NCBI GenBank assembly: GCA_011391655.1
Contig: JAABQE010000187.1
Location: 1 to 11,650, forward strand
Direction of reading: 5' to 3'
DNA from: Hydrogenophilales bacterium
Lineage (GTDB): Bacteria; Pseudomonadota; Gammaproteobacteria; Burkholderiales; Thiobacillaceae
Length of the DNA stretch: 11,650 nucleotides
Both the position numbers and the translations under genes were made by a program. Positions 1-7,011 of this stretch are shown piece after piece. Below the pieces are notes generated by a model. It worked only from the letters and a program-made list of their open reading frames with translations, was not told the origin of the DNA and made no database searches. Position 1 is the first letter of the stretch. Every line of letters begins with the position of its first letter.

Positions 1-655
1 GCCGGATGTCGGCATAACTCACACTCTCGTTGCCCGCCAGGTTCAACTTCACGCCCTGATCACCCTGTGTAACGCTGTTCACCATGCCTAGATGCAAGTC
101 GGTATGGCTCACCTGCTGGCCGCCCTGAGCTGCATCGACCAGGAAGGTATATTGGCCTGCTGCTGCGGCAGATCCATTATTGGTCAGGCCATCCCACGCC
201 AGCATGTTCATACCCTCGGCGCGTGGCCCCAGGTCCAGCTTGCGAACCTCATTCCCTGCCGCATCAAGAATGCTGACGCTGACCTGCTCGGCCGGACGCG
301 ACAAATCAAACCCCATGACATCCAGTTGCTGGGACGGATTCAGCGTATTGCCCGGAACCAGCACGCCATGCCCAATCAGACTGGCTGCCTGCGACATCTG
401 ATTGGCTCCCATGCTGGACGCGAGCGCTTGCAGCGTGGCATTCATGCTCTCGATGCCCTCCACGGTGGATAGCTGGGCCATCTGGCTGGTCACCTGGGCG
501 TTATCCATGGGATTCAACGGATCCTGGTTTTTCATCTGCGCCACCAGCAGGCTCAGAAAGCGGTCTGTCGTTGCTTCGGAGCTGCTCTTGGCCTGGGTGG
601 CCGCGCCTGCCCCAAACAGGCTGGTGACATTGCTTGTGTCTTGTACGGTATTCAT
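1..655 (-). CDS. flgD: Flagellar hook assembly scaffold protein FlgD (3' end cut by window edge)
   Basis: FlgD caps the growing hook so that FlgE subunits can polymerise, and is discarded when the hook is complete. Translating the minus strand from the ATG at 655-653 gives 218 residues before the window edge, near full family length, so only a few C-terminal residues are missing. The FlgD hallmark is at residues 33-52: FLSLLVAQMKNQDPLNPMDN, followed by a Gln/Ser-rich helix. The C-terminal half has the expected beta-rich pattern, including VSILDAAGNEVRKLDLG and a GxxxxAWDG stretch. The start is supported by AAGGAG five bases upstream (662-667 region). It is the third gene of flgB-flgC-flgD, 47 bases after flgC. 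Identification is firm. Confidence 0.96.
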   Translation of the reverse strand, partial: MNTVQDTSNVTSLFGAGAATQAKSSSEATTDRFLSLLVAQMKNQDPLNPMDNAQVTSQMAQLSTVEGIESMNATLQALASSMGANQMSQAASLIGHGVLVPGNTLNPSQQLDVMGFDLSRPAEQVSVSILDAAGNEVRKLDLGPRAEGMNMLAWDGLTNNGSAAAAGQYTFLVDAAQGGQQVSHTDLHLGMVNSVTQGDQGVKLNLAGNESVSYADIR

Positions 656-687
656 TGCGACTCCTTGGTAACTTGTCTGATAATTAT

Positions 688-714
688 CCGATTACTGACC
701 GATTACTGTCCGAT
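688..714. repeat. Tandem 11-bp direct repeat at the flgC stop codon
   Basis: Two adjacent near-identical copies of CCGATTACTGW lie at 688-698 and 699-709, followed by a partial third CCGAT at 710-714. On the minus strand the second and third copies include the last FlgC codons and the TAA stop, so the first copy is a duplicate of the gene's end that sits between flgC and flgD. It probably arose by slippage. No function is evident. Confidence 0.7.
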
Positions 715-1107
715 GTTCAGGGTCTTGAGCAACAGGGTTTTGGTGGTGTTCATCATGTCTGCATTGGACTGGTATGAACGCGAAGCAGAAATCATGTTGA
801 CCATCTCCTCCACCACGTTGACGTTGGGCATGGCCACGTAGCCCTTGTCGTCGGCAAGCGGATTTTTCGGGTCGTACAGCATCTTCATCGGAGACGGGTC
901 CTCGATCACCGCCGCCACATTCACCCCGGTTGCACCGTCTTTTCCCATCGGGGTCGCAGCAAACACCACCTGTTTGGCTTTGTACGGTTCGCCATTGGCG
1001 CTCACCGCGCTATCCGCGTTGGCCAGATTGCTGGCGACGACGTTCAGCCGCTGCGACTGGGCGTTCATGGCCGAACCGGCCACGTTGAAAATATTGAATA
1101 AAGACAT
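703..1107 (-). CDS. flgC: Flagellar basal-body rod protein FlgC
   Basis: FlgC is a proximal rod subunit exported by the flagellar type III apparatus and assembled in the periplasm between the MS ring and the distal rod. The product is 134 residues, the usual FlgC length. The N-terminal rod signature is present ([17 protein letters not shown], about residues 18-34), followed by [11 protein letters not shown]. The C-terminal helix [20 protein letters not shown] is the conserved coiled-coil region that pairs with the N-terminal helix in rod and hook proteins. GGGAGG at 1117-1122 (minus strand) lies about nine bases before the ATG and sits inside the last codons of flgB, so the two genes are tightly coupled (5 bases between stop and start). 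There is no signal peptide, as expected for type III export. Confidence 0.97.
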   Translation of the reverse strand: MSLFNIFNVAGSAMNAQSQRLNVVASNLANADSAVSANGEPYKAKQVVFAATPMGKDGATGVNVAAVIEDPSPMKMLYDPKNPLADDKGYVAMPNVNVVEEMVNMISASRSYQSNADMMNTTKTLLLKTLNIGQ

Positions 1108-1112
1108 GCTTA

Positions 1113-1532
1113 TTAGCCTCCCTGGATAACCGTCAGCATGCCTTTGATCTGCTGATTGATTCGGGTTAGATTGAACTCATACTGCACGGCGTTTTCGGTA
1201 AAGGCGGCACGCTCGGCATCCATATCCACCGTGTTGCCGTCCACGCTGCCCTGTGCCGGCGTGCGGTACAGCAAGCCAGAATGGCCCGACATGCCGGGCT
1301 TGCCTGCCAGATGACCCGGCGCGGTGGTGGCCATCGCTGCACCACCGGATGGGCCCGATCCATCCGATCCATTTAATGCAGCTTGCAAGGTGGCCTTGAA
1401 ATTCATGTCACGCGCCTTGTAGTTGGGCGTGTCTGCGTTGGCGATGTTGGAAGCCAGCACCTGCTGGCGCTCGCCGCGCACGCGCAGCGCCTGCTGGTGG
1501 AAGCCCAACAAGTCATCTATCCGGTTCGACAT
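1113..1532 (-). CDS. flgB: Flagellar basal-body rod protein FlgB
   Basis: FlgB is a proximal rod component at the base of the rod. From the ATG at 1532-1530 the product is 139 residues, matching the family. This start is preferred over an in-frame upstream start at 1568 because AGAGGTGA lies just before it and because family members begin at this point ([16 protein letters not shown]). Conserved blocks are [20 protein letters not shown] near the N terminus, then [14 protein letters not shown] and a C-terminal [11 protein letters not shown]. The middle (about residues 58-85) is a Gly/Ser/Ala/Met-rich linker, the variable region of FlgB. It is the first gene of the leftward flgBCD operon and diverges from flgA. 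Confidence 0.97.
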   Translation of the reverse strand: MSNRIDDLLGFHQQALRVRGERQQVLASNIANADTPNYKARDMNFKATLQAALNGSDGSGPSGGAAMATTAPGHLAGKPGMSGHSGLLYRTPAQGSVDGNTVDMDAERAAFTENAVQYEFNLTRINQQIKGMLTVIQGG

Positions 1533-1717
1533 GATTTTCACCTCTTCACTTTGCCGCCGCAGCTTCAAAGCCTTTTTGCGATGACTGCATCCTAGGTGCG
1601 CACCTGTCCATTCAATCGCAGGATAAACGGCAGAAAGACCGTGCTATTCGACTCTTAAGATGAGGCTTCCCTTCCTACACTGGCACTGTGAGAAAAAGTC
1701 TGAAATCAGGAGCCGAG
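1533..1717. promoter_or_regulatory. Divergent flgB/flgA intergenic region (promoters expected, not resolved)
   Basis: This 185-base gap separates the divergent flgBCD and flgA-flgM-flgN groups, so it should hold promoters for both directions. On the minus strand GCCGTTTA (1624-1631) matches six of eight positions of the enterobacterial sigma-28 -10 element GCCGATAA. No convincing TAAA -35 lies 15 bases upstream of it, so I do not call it. On the plus strand TGGCAC at 1681-1686 recalls a sigma-54 -24 element, but the GC expected at -12 is absent. The flgA ribosome-binding site CAGGAG is at 1707-1712. The regional role is inferred from gene orientation only. Confidence 0.4.
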
Positions 1718-2425
1718 ATGCCACACCCATCCATCCAAGCAATCAGCGCTGTATTCCAGCGGGCAGTGCTTGTCTGCCTGTGCCTGTCGGGCGCGGCGCA
1801 TGCCGCAGACCAGGACCCGGCCACCCTGCTGAAACATGCCGAAGATTTCCTGAAAACGCAGGCCAATGGTTTACCGGGCAAGCTCAGCGTCAGCGTCAAG
1901 CCACCGCGCAGCACGCTGGAAGCCTGCGACGCGCTGGAAGCGTTTCAACCTGCTGGCAGCCGCCCTATCGGCCGAACCACCGTGGGTATGCGCTGCCTGG
2001 CCCCGTCTCGATGGACGGTCTACCTGCCGGCCCAGGTCCAACTGATCGGCAGCTATGTAGCAACCAGCCAGCCGCTGCCTGCCAACCACATTCTGACCGA
2101 GACCGACCTGATGCTGCGCGAGGGCAATCTTGGTCTGCTGACGGCTGACGTTGCCCAGAATATCGGTGCCATCGTGGGCTACCGCACGGTGTCGGGACTG
2201 GCGGTGAATGCGCCCCTGCGCGCGTCTTTGTTACGTTCACCCCTGGTGGTGCAGCAGGGTCAGCCCACCCGCATCGTGCTGAATGGTCCGGGGTTTTCTG
2301 TCCAGAGCGAAGGGATGGCGCTGGCCAATGGCAGCAAGGGTGAGCGCGTGCGGGTCAAAACGGCTTCCGGGCAAGTTGTCAGCGGCATCGCGGAAGTTGG
2401 CCAGCAAGTCGTCGTCGCTTACTGA
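1718..2425 (+). CDS. flgA: Flagellar P-ring assembly chaperone FlgA
   Basis: FlgA is a periplasmic chaperone that promotes assembly of the FlgI P ring around the rod. The chosen ATG at 1718 gives 235 residues and is preceded by CAGGAG at a 5-base spacing. An in-frame GTG at 1688 would only add ten residues ahead of the signal peptide. Residues 1-29 form a Sec signal peptide: a hydrophobic stretch AVLVCLCL, then AHA before ADQDP. The second half has the SAF-like fold pattern, with PLPANHILTETDL followed by IGAIVGYRTVSGLAVNAPL. It ends in the conserved FlgA block GSKGERVRVKTASGQVVSGI. It heads the rightward group, 110 bases before flgM. Confidence 0.95.
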   Translation: MPHPSIQAISAVFQRAVLVCLCLSGAAHAADQDPATLLKHAEDFLKTQANGLPGKLSVSVKPPRSTLEACDALEAFQPAGSRPIGRTTVGMRCLAPSRWTVYLPAQVQLIGSYVATSQPLPANHILTETDLMLREGNLGLLTADVAQNIGAIVGYRTVSGLAVNAPLRASLLRSPLVVQQGQPTRIVLNGPGFSVQSEGMALANGSKGERVRVKTASGQVVSGIAEVGQQVVVAY

Positions 2426-2459
2426 TTCATGTGTGCCACCGCCACCCCACTTCAGGAAG

Positions 2460-2469
2460 GTTTGCAAAC
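2460..2469. repeat. 10-bp perfect palindrome upstream of flgM
   Basis: GTTTGCAAAC is a perfect palindrome in the 110-base flgA-flgM gap, 66 bases before the flgM start. It could be a protein-binding half-site pair or could occur by chance. Nothing else in the gap resolves into a clear promoter or terminator. Confidence 0.3.
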
Positions 2470-2535
2470 TGACGTTACTGATGTAGCTTTAACGGAAGTC
2501 GCCTCATTCCGCCCGTACCGCTACAGGAAATCGCC

Positions 2536-2829
2536 ATGAAAATTGATTCCGGCCTGAAAATCACCCCACCCACCTCGAGTGAAAATCGTCCCGCGCAACC
2601 GCAGGCCAGCCAACGCGCTGGCAGCGACCAAACCGAAGTTCGCCTGAGTTCGCGCGCGGCCGAATTGTCGCAAATGGAAGCCCAGCTTGCTGCGGTTCCG
2701 CTTGTGGATCGTGCGCGGGTGGAAAACATCAAGGAAACCATCGCCAGCGGGCAATATGCGATCAATAGCGGAAACATCGCCACCAGCCTGCTCGACTCGG
2801 TGAAAGAAATGCTCCATGCCGCCAAATAA
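2536..2829 (+). CDS. flgM: Negative regulator of flagellin synthesis FlgM (anti-sigma-28 factor)
   Basis: FlgM binds the flagellar sigma factor FliA and blocks late gene transcription until it is exported through the completed hook. The product is 97 residues, the usual small size. The N-terminal half is polar, Pro/Ser/Gln-rich and probably disordered (MKIDSGLKITPP onward), as known for FlgM. The C-terminal half carries the sigma-binding helices: VRLSSRAAELSQMEAQLAA, VDRARVENIKETIASGQYAI, then IATSLLDSVKEML. An AGGA ribosome-binding site lies seven to eight bases before the ATG. The 3' end overlaps flgN by 14 bases, so the checkpoint regulator and an export chaperone are co-translated. Confidence 0.97.
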   Translation: MKIDSGLKITPPTSSENRPAQPQASQRAGSDQTEVRLSSRAAELSQMEAQLAAVPLVDRARVENIKETIASGQYAINSGNIATSLLDSVKEMLHAAK

Positions 2830-3304
2830 GGCTACGCCTGACCCAACCCTTGTCACCAAGCTGGCAGTGGAATGTGCTGCCTGGCAGGCGATGCTGAACG
2901 TGATGGCTGAGGAAGAGCAGGCCTTGGTGAATGGCGATGCCGATGAACTGACACGCTTGAGCACCTCAAAGCTGGCGCAACTGCACACACTGAACAACAT
3001 GGCGAGCACGCGCCACAACGCCTTGCTGGAAGCCGGACTCAGCGCTGACCACGTCGGCATGAACACCTGGCTGACCCAACATGGCCAGCCAGAGCACCGC
3101 ACCCAATGGCAGCAACTGTGCCAAATGGAACAACACGCGAAGGACATGAACCTGCGGATTGGCAAGCTGATCGAAATGCGCCTGGCCAACACCCGCCAGG
3201 CCCTGAATGTCCTGATTCATGCAACGACCAATCAGGGCGGGATGTATGACCAGGCGGGGCAATCGGTCACCGCGCACACCGGCAAACCGCGCACCGCCGC
3301 TTGA
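2816..3304 (+). CDS. flgN: Flagellar export chaperone FlgN
   Basis: FlgN is the cytoplasmic chaperone of the hook-filament junction proteins FlgK and FlgL. The product is 162 residues and almost entirely helical in character, with long amphipathic stretches such as EEEQALVNGDADELTRLSTS and KDMNLRIGKLIEMRLANTRQ. There is no signal peptide or membrane segment. Sequence conservation in this family is low, so the call rests on length, helical pattern, the typical E(E/Q)xxL...L..L...K.xLL..L-like layout and its place directly after flgM. The ATG at 2816 lies inside flgM (14-base overlap) and no strong ribosome-binding site precedes it, suggesting translational coupling. Its stop is 7 bases from the convergent mnmC stop. 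Confidence 0.9.
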   Translation: MPPNKATPDPTLVTKLAVECAAWQAMLNVMAEEEQALVNGDADELTRLSTSKLAQLHTLNNMASTRHNALLEAGLSADHVGMNTWLTQHGQPEHRTQWQQLCQMEQHAKDMNLRIGKLIEMRLANTRQALNVLIHATTNQGGMYDQAGQSVTAHTGKPRTAA

Positions 3305-3311
3305 TTCGGCT

Positions 3312-5159
3312 TCAACTGTAACGATCCGGCGCAATCGCCCGCATCAGGTCGGCCTCCAGCGGACACGGCTGTCCCGTGATCTGATCCGCCAACGCCTCAC
3401 CCAGCAAACCCGCCCACACCATTCCGCGCGAGGCATAGCCCGCCGCAACATACAGTCCGGCATGCCCGGCGACCGCCCCCACGATCGGTAAACGATCCGG
3501 CATGGTGGCGCGCAATGAGGCACGCCCACCCAGCGCCGCTTCCCCGTTCAAATCATCCGCTGACAAACGCGCATTCGCTCCCGGCAGAATCGCTTCCAGC
3601 CGCTCCAGATTCAACCGATCGCTTGCCCGGCGCGGCGCGATGTCATCGTCATTGTTTTCATAGGTGGCGCCAATGACCAGTTGCTCCACACCCGGGGCGA
3701 TATAGCCCTCGCGCGCAATGACCCGGCGAATTTCCGGCAGGCTGCCCGACGGCAAGCGGGTGATTTGCCCGCGCACGATTTCCAGCGGCCAGTTCACATT
3801 CGCAACCAGGCTCAGCGCATCGAACGCATTCGCCAGCACCACCGCATCGGCTTCAAGCAATATTTCGCCATTGTCAGCCAGCAACCGCCAGCCGTTTGCA
3901 CCCGCCTGCACACGCGCGACGCCGCGACCGGTTCTCAAGCTGATGGCAGGATGATCCAGCCAGGCGCGGCACAAACTGCCCGGCTCCACCCAGCCTGCCG
4001 TCGGATAAAACACGCCGGGTGCGTCCACCGGCCAATTCGCCAATTCACGTGCCTCGTCCTGCTCCACCCAGCGCGCGTATTCGGCGGGCGGCGCCGTATC
4101 GGCCAAAGCCTGCTGCTGCTTGGCTGCGACCTCGGCATCGCGGGCCAGATGCAATACACCACAACCCGACCATGCCACCTGCCCGCCAAGCGCAGGCCAG
4201 GCACGCAAGGCATGCAAAAATGCCGCGCGGGTGAGGCGGGTCGAGCGGTTGTCGTCACGCGAAATCACCGGACGAAACACCGCCACCGGGTTGCCCGAAG
4301 CGGCCTGCGCGGGAGCATCGGCACGCTCCAGCACCATGACGGCGACCCCGCGCTGCGCCAGAGCATGCGCCAGCGCACACCCCGCCACCCCGGCGCCGAT
4401 CACCGCGACCTGGCGTGGCGCAGAAAAGGCCAGGCGATGCACATTGCCTGAATAACGCGCGGCGAGGCGATACCGCTTGCTGCCATACCCCATGCGTTTT
4501 TCGCACACAAACCCCGCGCGTTCCAGCCCTTGGCGCACCGGTACCGCCACCGTGTAGGTCGCCACCCGCGCACCGGGTTTGGCCAGTCGCGCCAGGGTGT
4601 AAAACAGCTTCGGCTGCCACATGTCGGCATTGCTATCCGGACTGAACCCATCCAGATAAAACGCATCTACCCCAGCCTGCACCTGCGGCAGGCAATCGTG
4701 CACATCGCCCAGCATCAGCGTCAATTGCACCCGCCCACCGTTGAGGGCAATGCGATGAAACCCCGGCGTCAGCAACGGCCAGTTGGCGAGCAATTCACTG
4801 GACAACGTGGCGAGTTCCGGCCACTGCGCATGCAGGATCGCCAGATCATCTGCCCGGAACGGATGCTTTTCGATGGATAAGAAATGCAGCCGCGCGGGAC
4901 GCGCCGGATCATCACGCCACGCCGCCCACGTCGCCAGAAAGTTCAGGCCAGTGCCAAAGCCGGTTTCCAGCACGACGAAACCCGCGCGCCCGCTCCACCT
5001 CCCCGGCAGGCCGCAACCCTGCAAAAACACATAGCGTGCCTGGCCTGCGCCGCCGTCGGCCGAATGATAAACATCGTCATACGCGGCGGAATACGCCACG
5101 CCATCCTTGAATTCGAGCAGGGCGGGAACGATGGTTTTCAACATGGGTGGATGGTACAT
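3312..5159 (-). CDS. mnmC: Bifunctional tRNA (mnm5s2U34) methyltransferase / FAD-dependent cmnm5(s2)U34 oxidoreductase MnmC
   Basis: MnmC completes the wobble-uridine modification begun by MnmE/MnmG. Its C-terminal FAD domain removes the carboxymethyl group to give nm5U34, and its N-terminal domain methylates this with SAM to give mnm5(s2)U34. The product is 615 residues, slightly shorter than enterobacterial MnmC. The methyltransferase domain has the SAM motif VVLETGFGTGLNF (62-74) and DGFSPDSNADMW (170-181). The oxidase domain opens with a Rossmann GxGxxG (VIGAGVAG, 253-260) and ends with the DAAO-like block LYVAAGYASRGMVWAG. The start is uncertain between ATG 5159 (AGGGA about ten bases upstream) and ATG 5144. 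It is transcribed alone, convergent with flgN and divergent from the exporter operon. Confidence 0.96.
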   Translation of the reverse strand: MYHPPMLKTIVPALLEFKDGVAYSAAYDDVYHSADGGAGQARYVFLQGCGLPGRWSGRAGFVVLETGFGTGLNFLATWAAWRDDPARPARLHFLSIEKHPFRADDLAILHAQWPELATLSSELLANWPLLTPGFHRIALNGGRVQLTLMLGDVHDCLPQVQAGVDAFYLDGFSPDSNADMWQPKLFYTLARLAKPGARVATYTVAVPVRQGLERAGFVCEKRMGYGSKRYRLAARYSGNVHRLAFSAPRQVAVIGAGVAGCALAHALAQRGVAVMVLERADAPAQAASGNPVAVFRPVISRDDNRSTRLTRAAFLHALRAWPALGGQVAWSGCGVLHLARDAEVAAKQQQALADTAPPAEYARWVEQDEARELANWPVDAPGVFYPTAGWVEPGSLCRAWLDHPAISLRTGRGVARVQAGANGWRLLADNGEILLEADAVVLANAFDALSLVANVNWPLEIVRGQITRLPSGSLPEIRRVIAREGYIAPGVEQLVIGATYENNDDDIAPRRASDRLNLERLEAILPGANARLSADDLNGEAALGGRASLRATMPDRLPIVGAVAGHAGLYVAAGYASRGMVWAGLLGEALADQITGQPCPLEADLMRAIAPDRYS

Positions 5160-5188
5160 TGGGCTGGTTCCCTGCTGCTCCTCCTGCC

Positions 5189-6343
5189 ATGCTCAAATCC
5201 AAAACCCTGTTGCGTCTGGCCTTGACCCTGTCGGTCATCGCCGTGCTGGCCTACGCGGGCTGGCACTTCACCCGGCCGCAGCCACCCGAGGTCGAACTCG
5301 CCACAATTGCGCGCGGCGCAGTCGAATCCACCGTGGTCAACACCCGCGCCGGCACGATCACCGCCTGCCGCCGCGCCAAATTGGCCCCGGTGGCAGGCGG
5401 GCAAATCGTGAAACTGTGGGTAAAGGAAGGCGACCGTGTGAAGGCGGGACAACCGCTGCTGGAATTGTGGAACCACGATCTCGCCGCGCAGCGCGAGCTT
5501 GCCATTCGCCAGCTTGCCACCAGCGAGGAACGCCGCCGCGAAGCCTGCATCATGGCCGACAACTCGAAGCGCGATGCCGAACGCACCGAACAGCTTGCAC
5601 AAAAGGGGTTCGTCAGCCCGCAGCGCGGCGAGGACGCCCGTGCCGAAGCCCGCGCGCGCCAGGCCAACTGCGCTGCGCTGGTCGCCGACGTCAAGCGTGC
5701 GCAGGCGCAGATCAACGTGACACTGGCCGGGCTGGAGCGCACCACGCTCACCGCGCCGTTTGCCGGCATCGTCGCGCAAGTCACCGGCGAAGTGGGCGAA
5801 TATGCCACGCCCTCGCCGCCCGGCATTCCCACCCCGCCCGCGGTCGATCTGATCGACGACACCTGCCTCTACGTCACCGCACCGATGGACGAAGTCGATG
5901 CGCCCAGGCTGAAGCCTGGCCAGCCCGCGCGCATCACCCTCGACGCCCTGCCCGGCCAGACCTTCGAGGGCCGCGTGCGGCGCATTGCGCCGTATGTCAC
6001 CGAGGTGGAAAAACAGGCGCGCACAGTCGATGTTGAAGCCGATTTCACCGATGCCGAACACCGTCCGCTGCTGGTCGGCTACAGCGCCGATGTCGAAGTC
6101 ATCATCGAGCGCCGCGACAATGTGCTGCGTGTGCCCACCCAGGCGATCCAGCAGGACGGCAGCGTGCTGGTACTGGGAGCGGGCGACAAGCTGGAATCGC
6201 GCAAGCTCAAAACCGGGCTGGCCAACTGGGCGTTTACCGAAATCGTCGACGGCCTCAAAGCGGGTGACCGGGTGCTGCTGTCCTTCGATGACGAAAGCGT
6301 GAAAGCCGGCGTCAAGGTCAAACCCACAACTGCCCAGCCATGA
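5189..6343 (+). CDS. Periplasmic adaptor (membrane fusion) protein, MacA/HlyD type
   Basis: This is the adaptor of a tripartite ABC exporter, linking the inner-membrane permease to an outer-membrane channel. From the ATG at 5189 it has 384 residues. An N-terminal anchor helix spans about residues 7-25 and is not followed by a lipobox. A split lipoyl domain follows (GGQIVKLWVKEGDRVKAGQP, 70-89, and the second half near 185-205). Between them is an alpha-hairpin at about 95-182, with its tip at KGFVS (139-143). Around the tip, R132, L136 and S143 fit the RxxxLxxxxxxS channel-docking motif exactly. Beta-barrel and membrane-proximal domains follow (about 220-380). There are four cysteines, at 60, 120, 161 and 226. 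No good ribosome-binding site is seen, and a GTG at 5147 is an alternative start. It overlaps the ATPase gene by ATGA. Confidence 0.93.
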   Translation: MLKSKTLLRLALTLSVIAVLAYAGWHFTRPQPPEVELATIARGAVESTVVNTRAGTITACRRAKLAPVAGGQIVKLWVKEGDRVKAGQPLLELWNHDLAAQRELAIRQLATSEERRREACIMADNSKRDAERTEQLAQKGFVSPQRGEDARAEARARQANCAALVADVKRAQAQINVTLAGLERTTLTAPFAGIVAQVTGEVGEYATPSPPGIPTPPAVDLIDDTCLYVTAPMDEVDAPRLKPGQPARITLDALPGQTFEGRVRRIAPYVTEVEKQARTVDVEADFTDAEHRPLLVGYSADVEVIIERRDNVLRVPTQAIQQDGSVLVLGAGDKLESRKLKTGLANWAFTEIVDGLKAGDRVLLSFDDESVKAGVKVKPTTAQP

Positions 6344-7011
6344 TCCGGCTCGCTGCGATTACGCGCGTTTTCCACATGGGCGACCAGGAAGTGCGCGCCC
6401 TCAACAATGTCAGCCTCGACATCGCGTCGGGCGAATATGTCTCGATCATGGGGCCGTCCGGCTCCGGAAAATCCACCCTGCTCAACGTCATCGGCTTGCT
6501 CGACCGCCCCGATAGCGGACGCTATGAGCTGGACGGCATCAGCGTCACCGAGCTGTCGGAAACCGAACAGGCGCGCGTGCGGCGCGAGAAAATCGGCTTC
6601 GTGTTCCAGTCGTTCCACCTGGTGCCGCGCCTGACCGCAGCGCAGAACATCGAGCTGCCGCTGATGCTGGAAGGGGTCAACCCGGCCGAACGCAAGTCAC
6701 GCGTCGATGCCGCGCTGGACGCCTTCGACCTCACCGACCGCGCCCTTCATCGCCCGGCCGAACTCTCCGGCGGCCAGCGCCAGCGCGTCGCGATCGCGCG
6801 CGCCACCATCCTGCGCCCGACCGCGCTGCTGGCCGACGAACCGACCGGCAACCTCGATCACCGCATCGGCGCCGAAGTTATGGCCTTGCTGGAAGGCCTG
6901 CATCACGCCGGCACCACGCTGATCGTCGTCACCCACGACCGCGAACTCGGCGCGCGCGCGCATCGCCACATTGCGATGCGTGATGGCGAGATCGTCGCCG
7001 ACGAAAAATGA
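6340..7011 (+). CDS. ABC transporter ATP-binding protein, MacB/LolD family
   Basis: This is the stand-alone nucleotide-binding subunit that powers the exporter from the cytoplasmic side. The 223 residues contain every required motif: Walker [10 protein letters not shown] (38-46), Q-loop glutamine Q90 in FVFQSFHL, signature LSGGQ (142-146), Walker B ALLADE with catalytic E167, the D-loop NLD (171-173) and the switch histidine H199 in VVTHD. The sequence [20 protein letters not shown] and the [15 protein letters not shown] region are typical of the MacB/LolD/FtsE-like group, which works with FtsX/MacB-fold permeases. It starts within the adaptor stop codon (ATGA at 6340-6343) and its own stop overlaps the first permease start (7008-7011), so all three are translationally coupled. 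Unlike E. coli MacB, it is not fused to a permease. Confidence 0.96.
   Translation: MIRLAAITRVFHMGDQEVRALNNVSLDIASGEYVSIMGPSGSGKSTLLNVIGLLDRPDSGRYELDGISVTELSETEQARVRREKIGFVFQSFHLVPRLTAAQNIELPLMLEGVNPAERKSRVDAALDAFDLTDRALHRPAELSGGQRQRVAIARATILRPTALLADEPTGNLDHRIGAEVMALLEGLHHAGTTLIVVTHDRELGARAHRHIAMRDGEIVADEK

Noticed and set aside
1624..1631. Sigma-28 promoter for flgB (GCCGTTTA on the minus strand)
   Set aside because: The -10-like element matches six of eight positions, but no TAAA-like -35 is found 15 bases upstream, so it could be chance.
1681..1695. Sigma-54 promoter for flgA (TGGCAC)
   Set aside because: The -24-like TGGCAC lacks a GC dinucleotide at the required distance for the -12 element.
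2451..2480. Sigma-28 promoter for flgM (TTCA, 16 bases, GACGTTAC)
   Set aside because: Only about five of eight -10 positions match and the -35 is poor. A promoter here is biologically plausible but not supported by the sequence alone.
3681..4451. 256-codon plus-strand open frame
   Set aside because: It lies wholly antisense to the well-conserved mnmC gene, and its product is Arg/His/Pro-rich without domains, as expected for a shadow frame in GC-rich DNA.
5138..6061. 307-codon minus-strand open frame
   Set aside because: It is antisense to the adaptor gene, has no recognisable motif and has the Gly/Arg/Asp-rich composition of a shadow frame.
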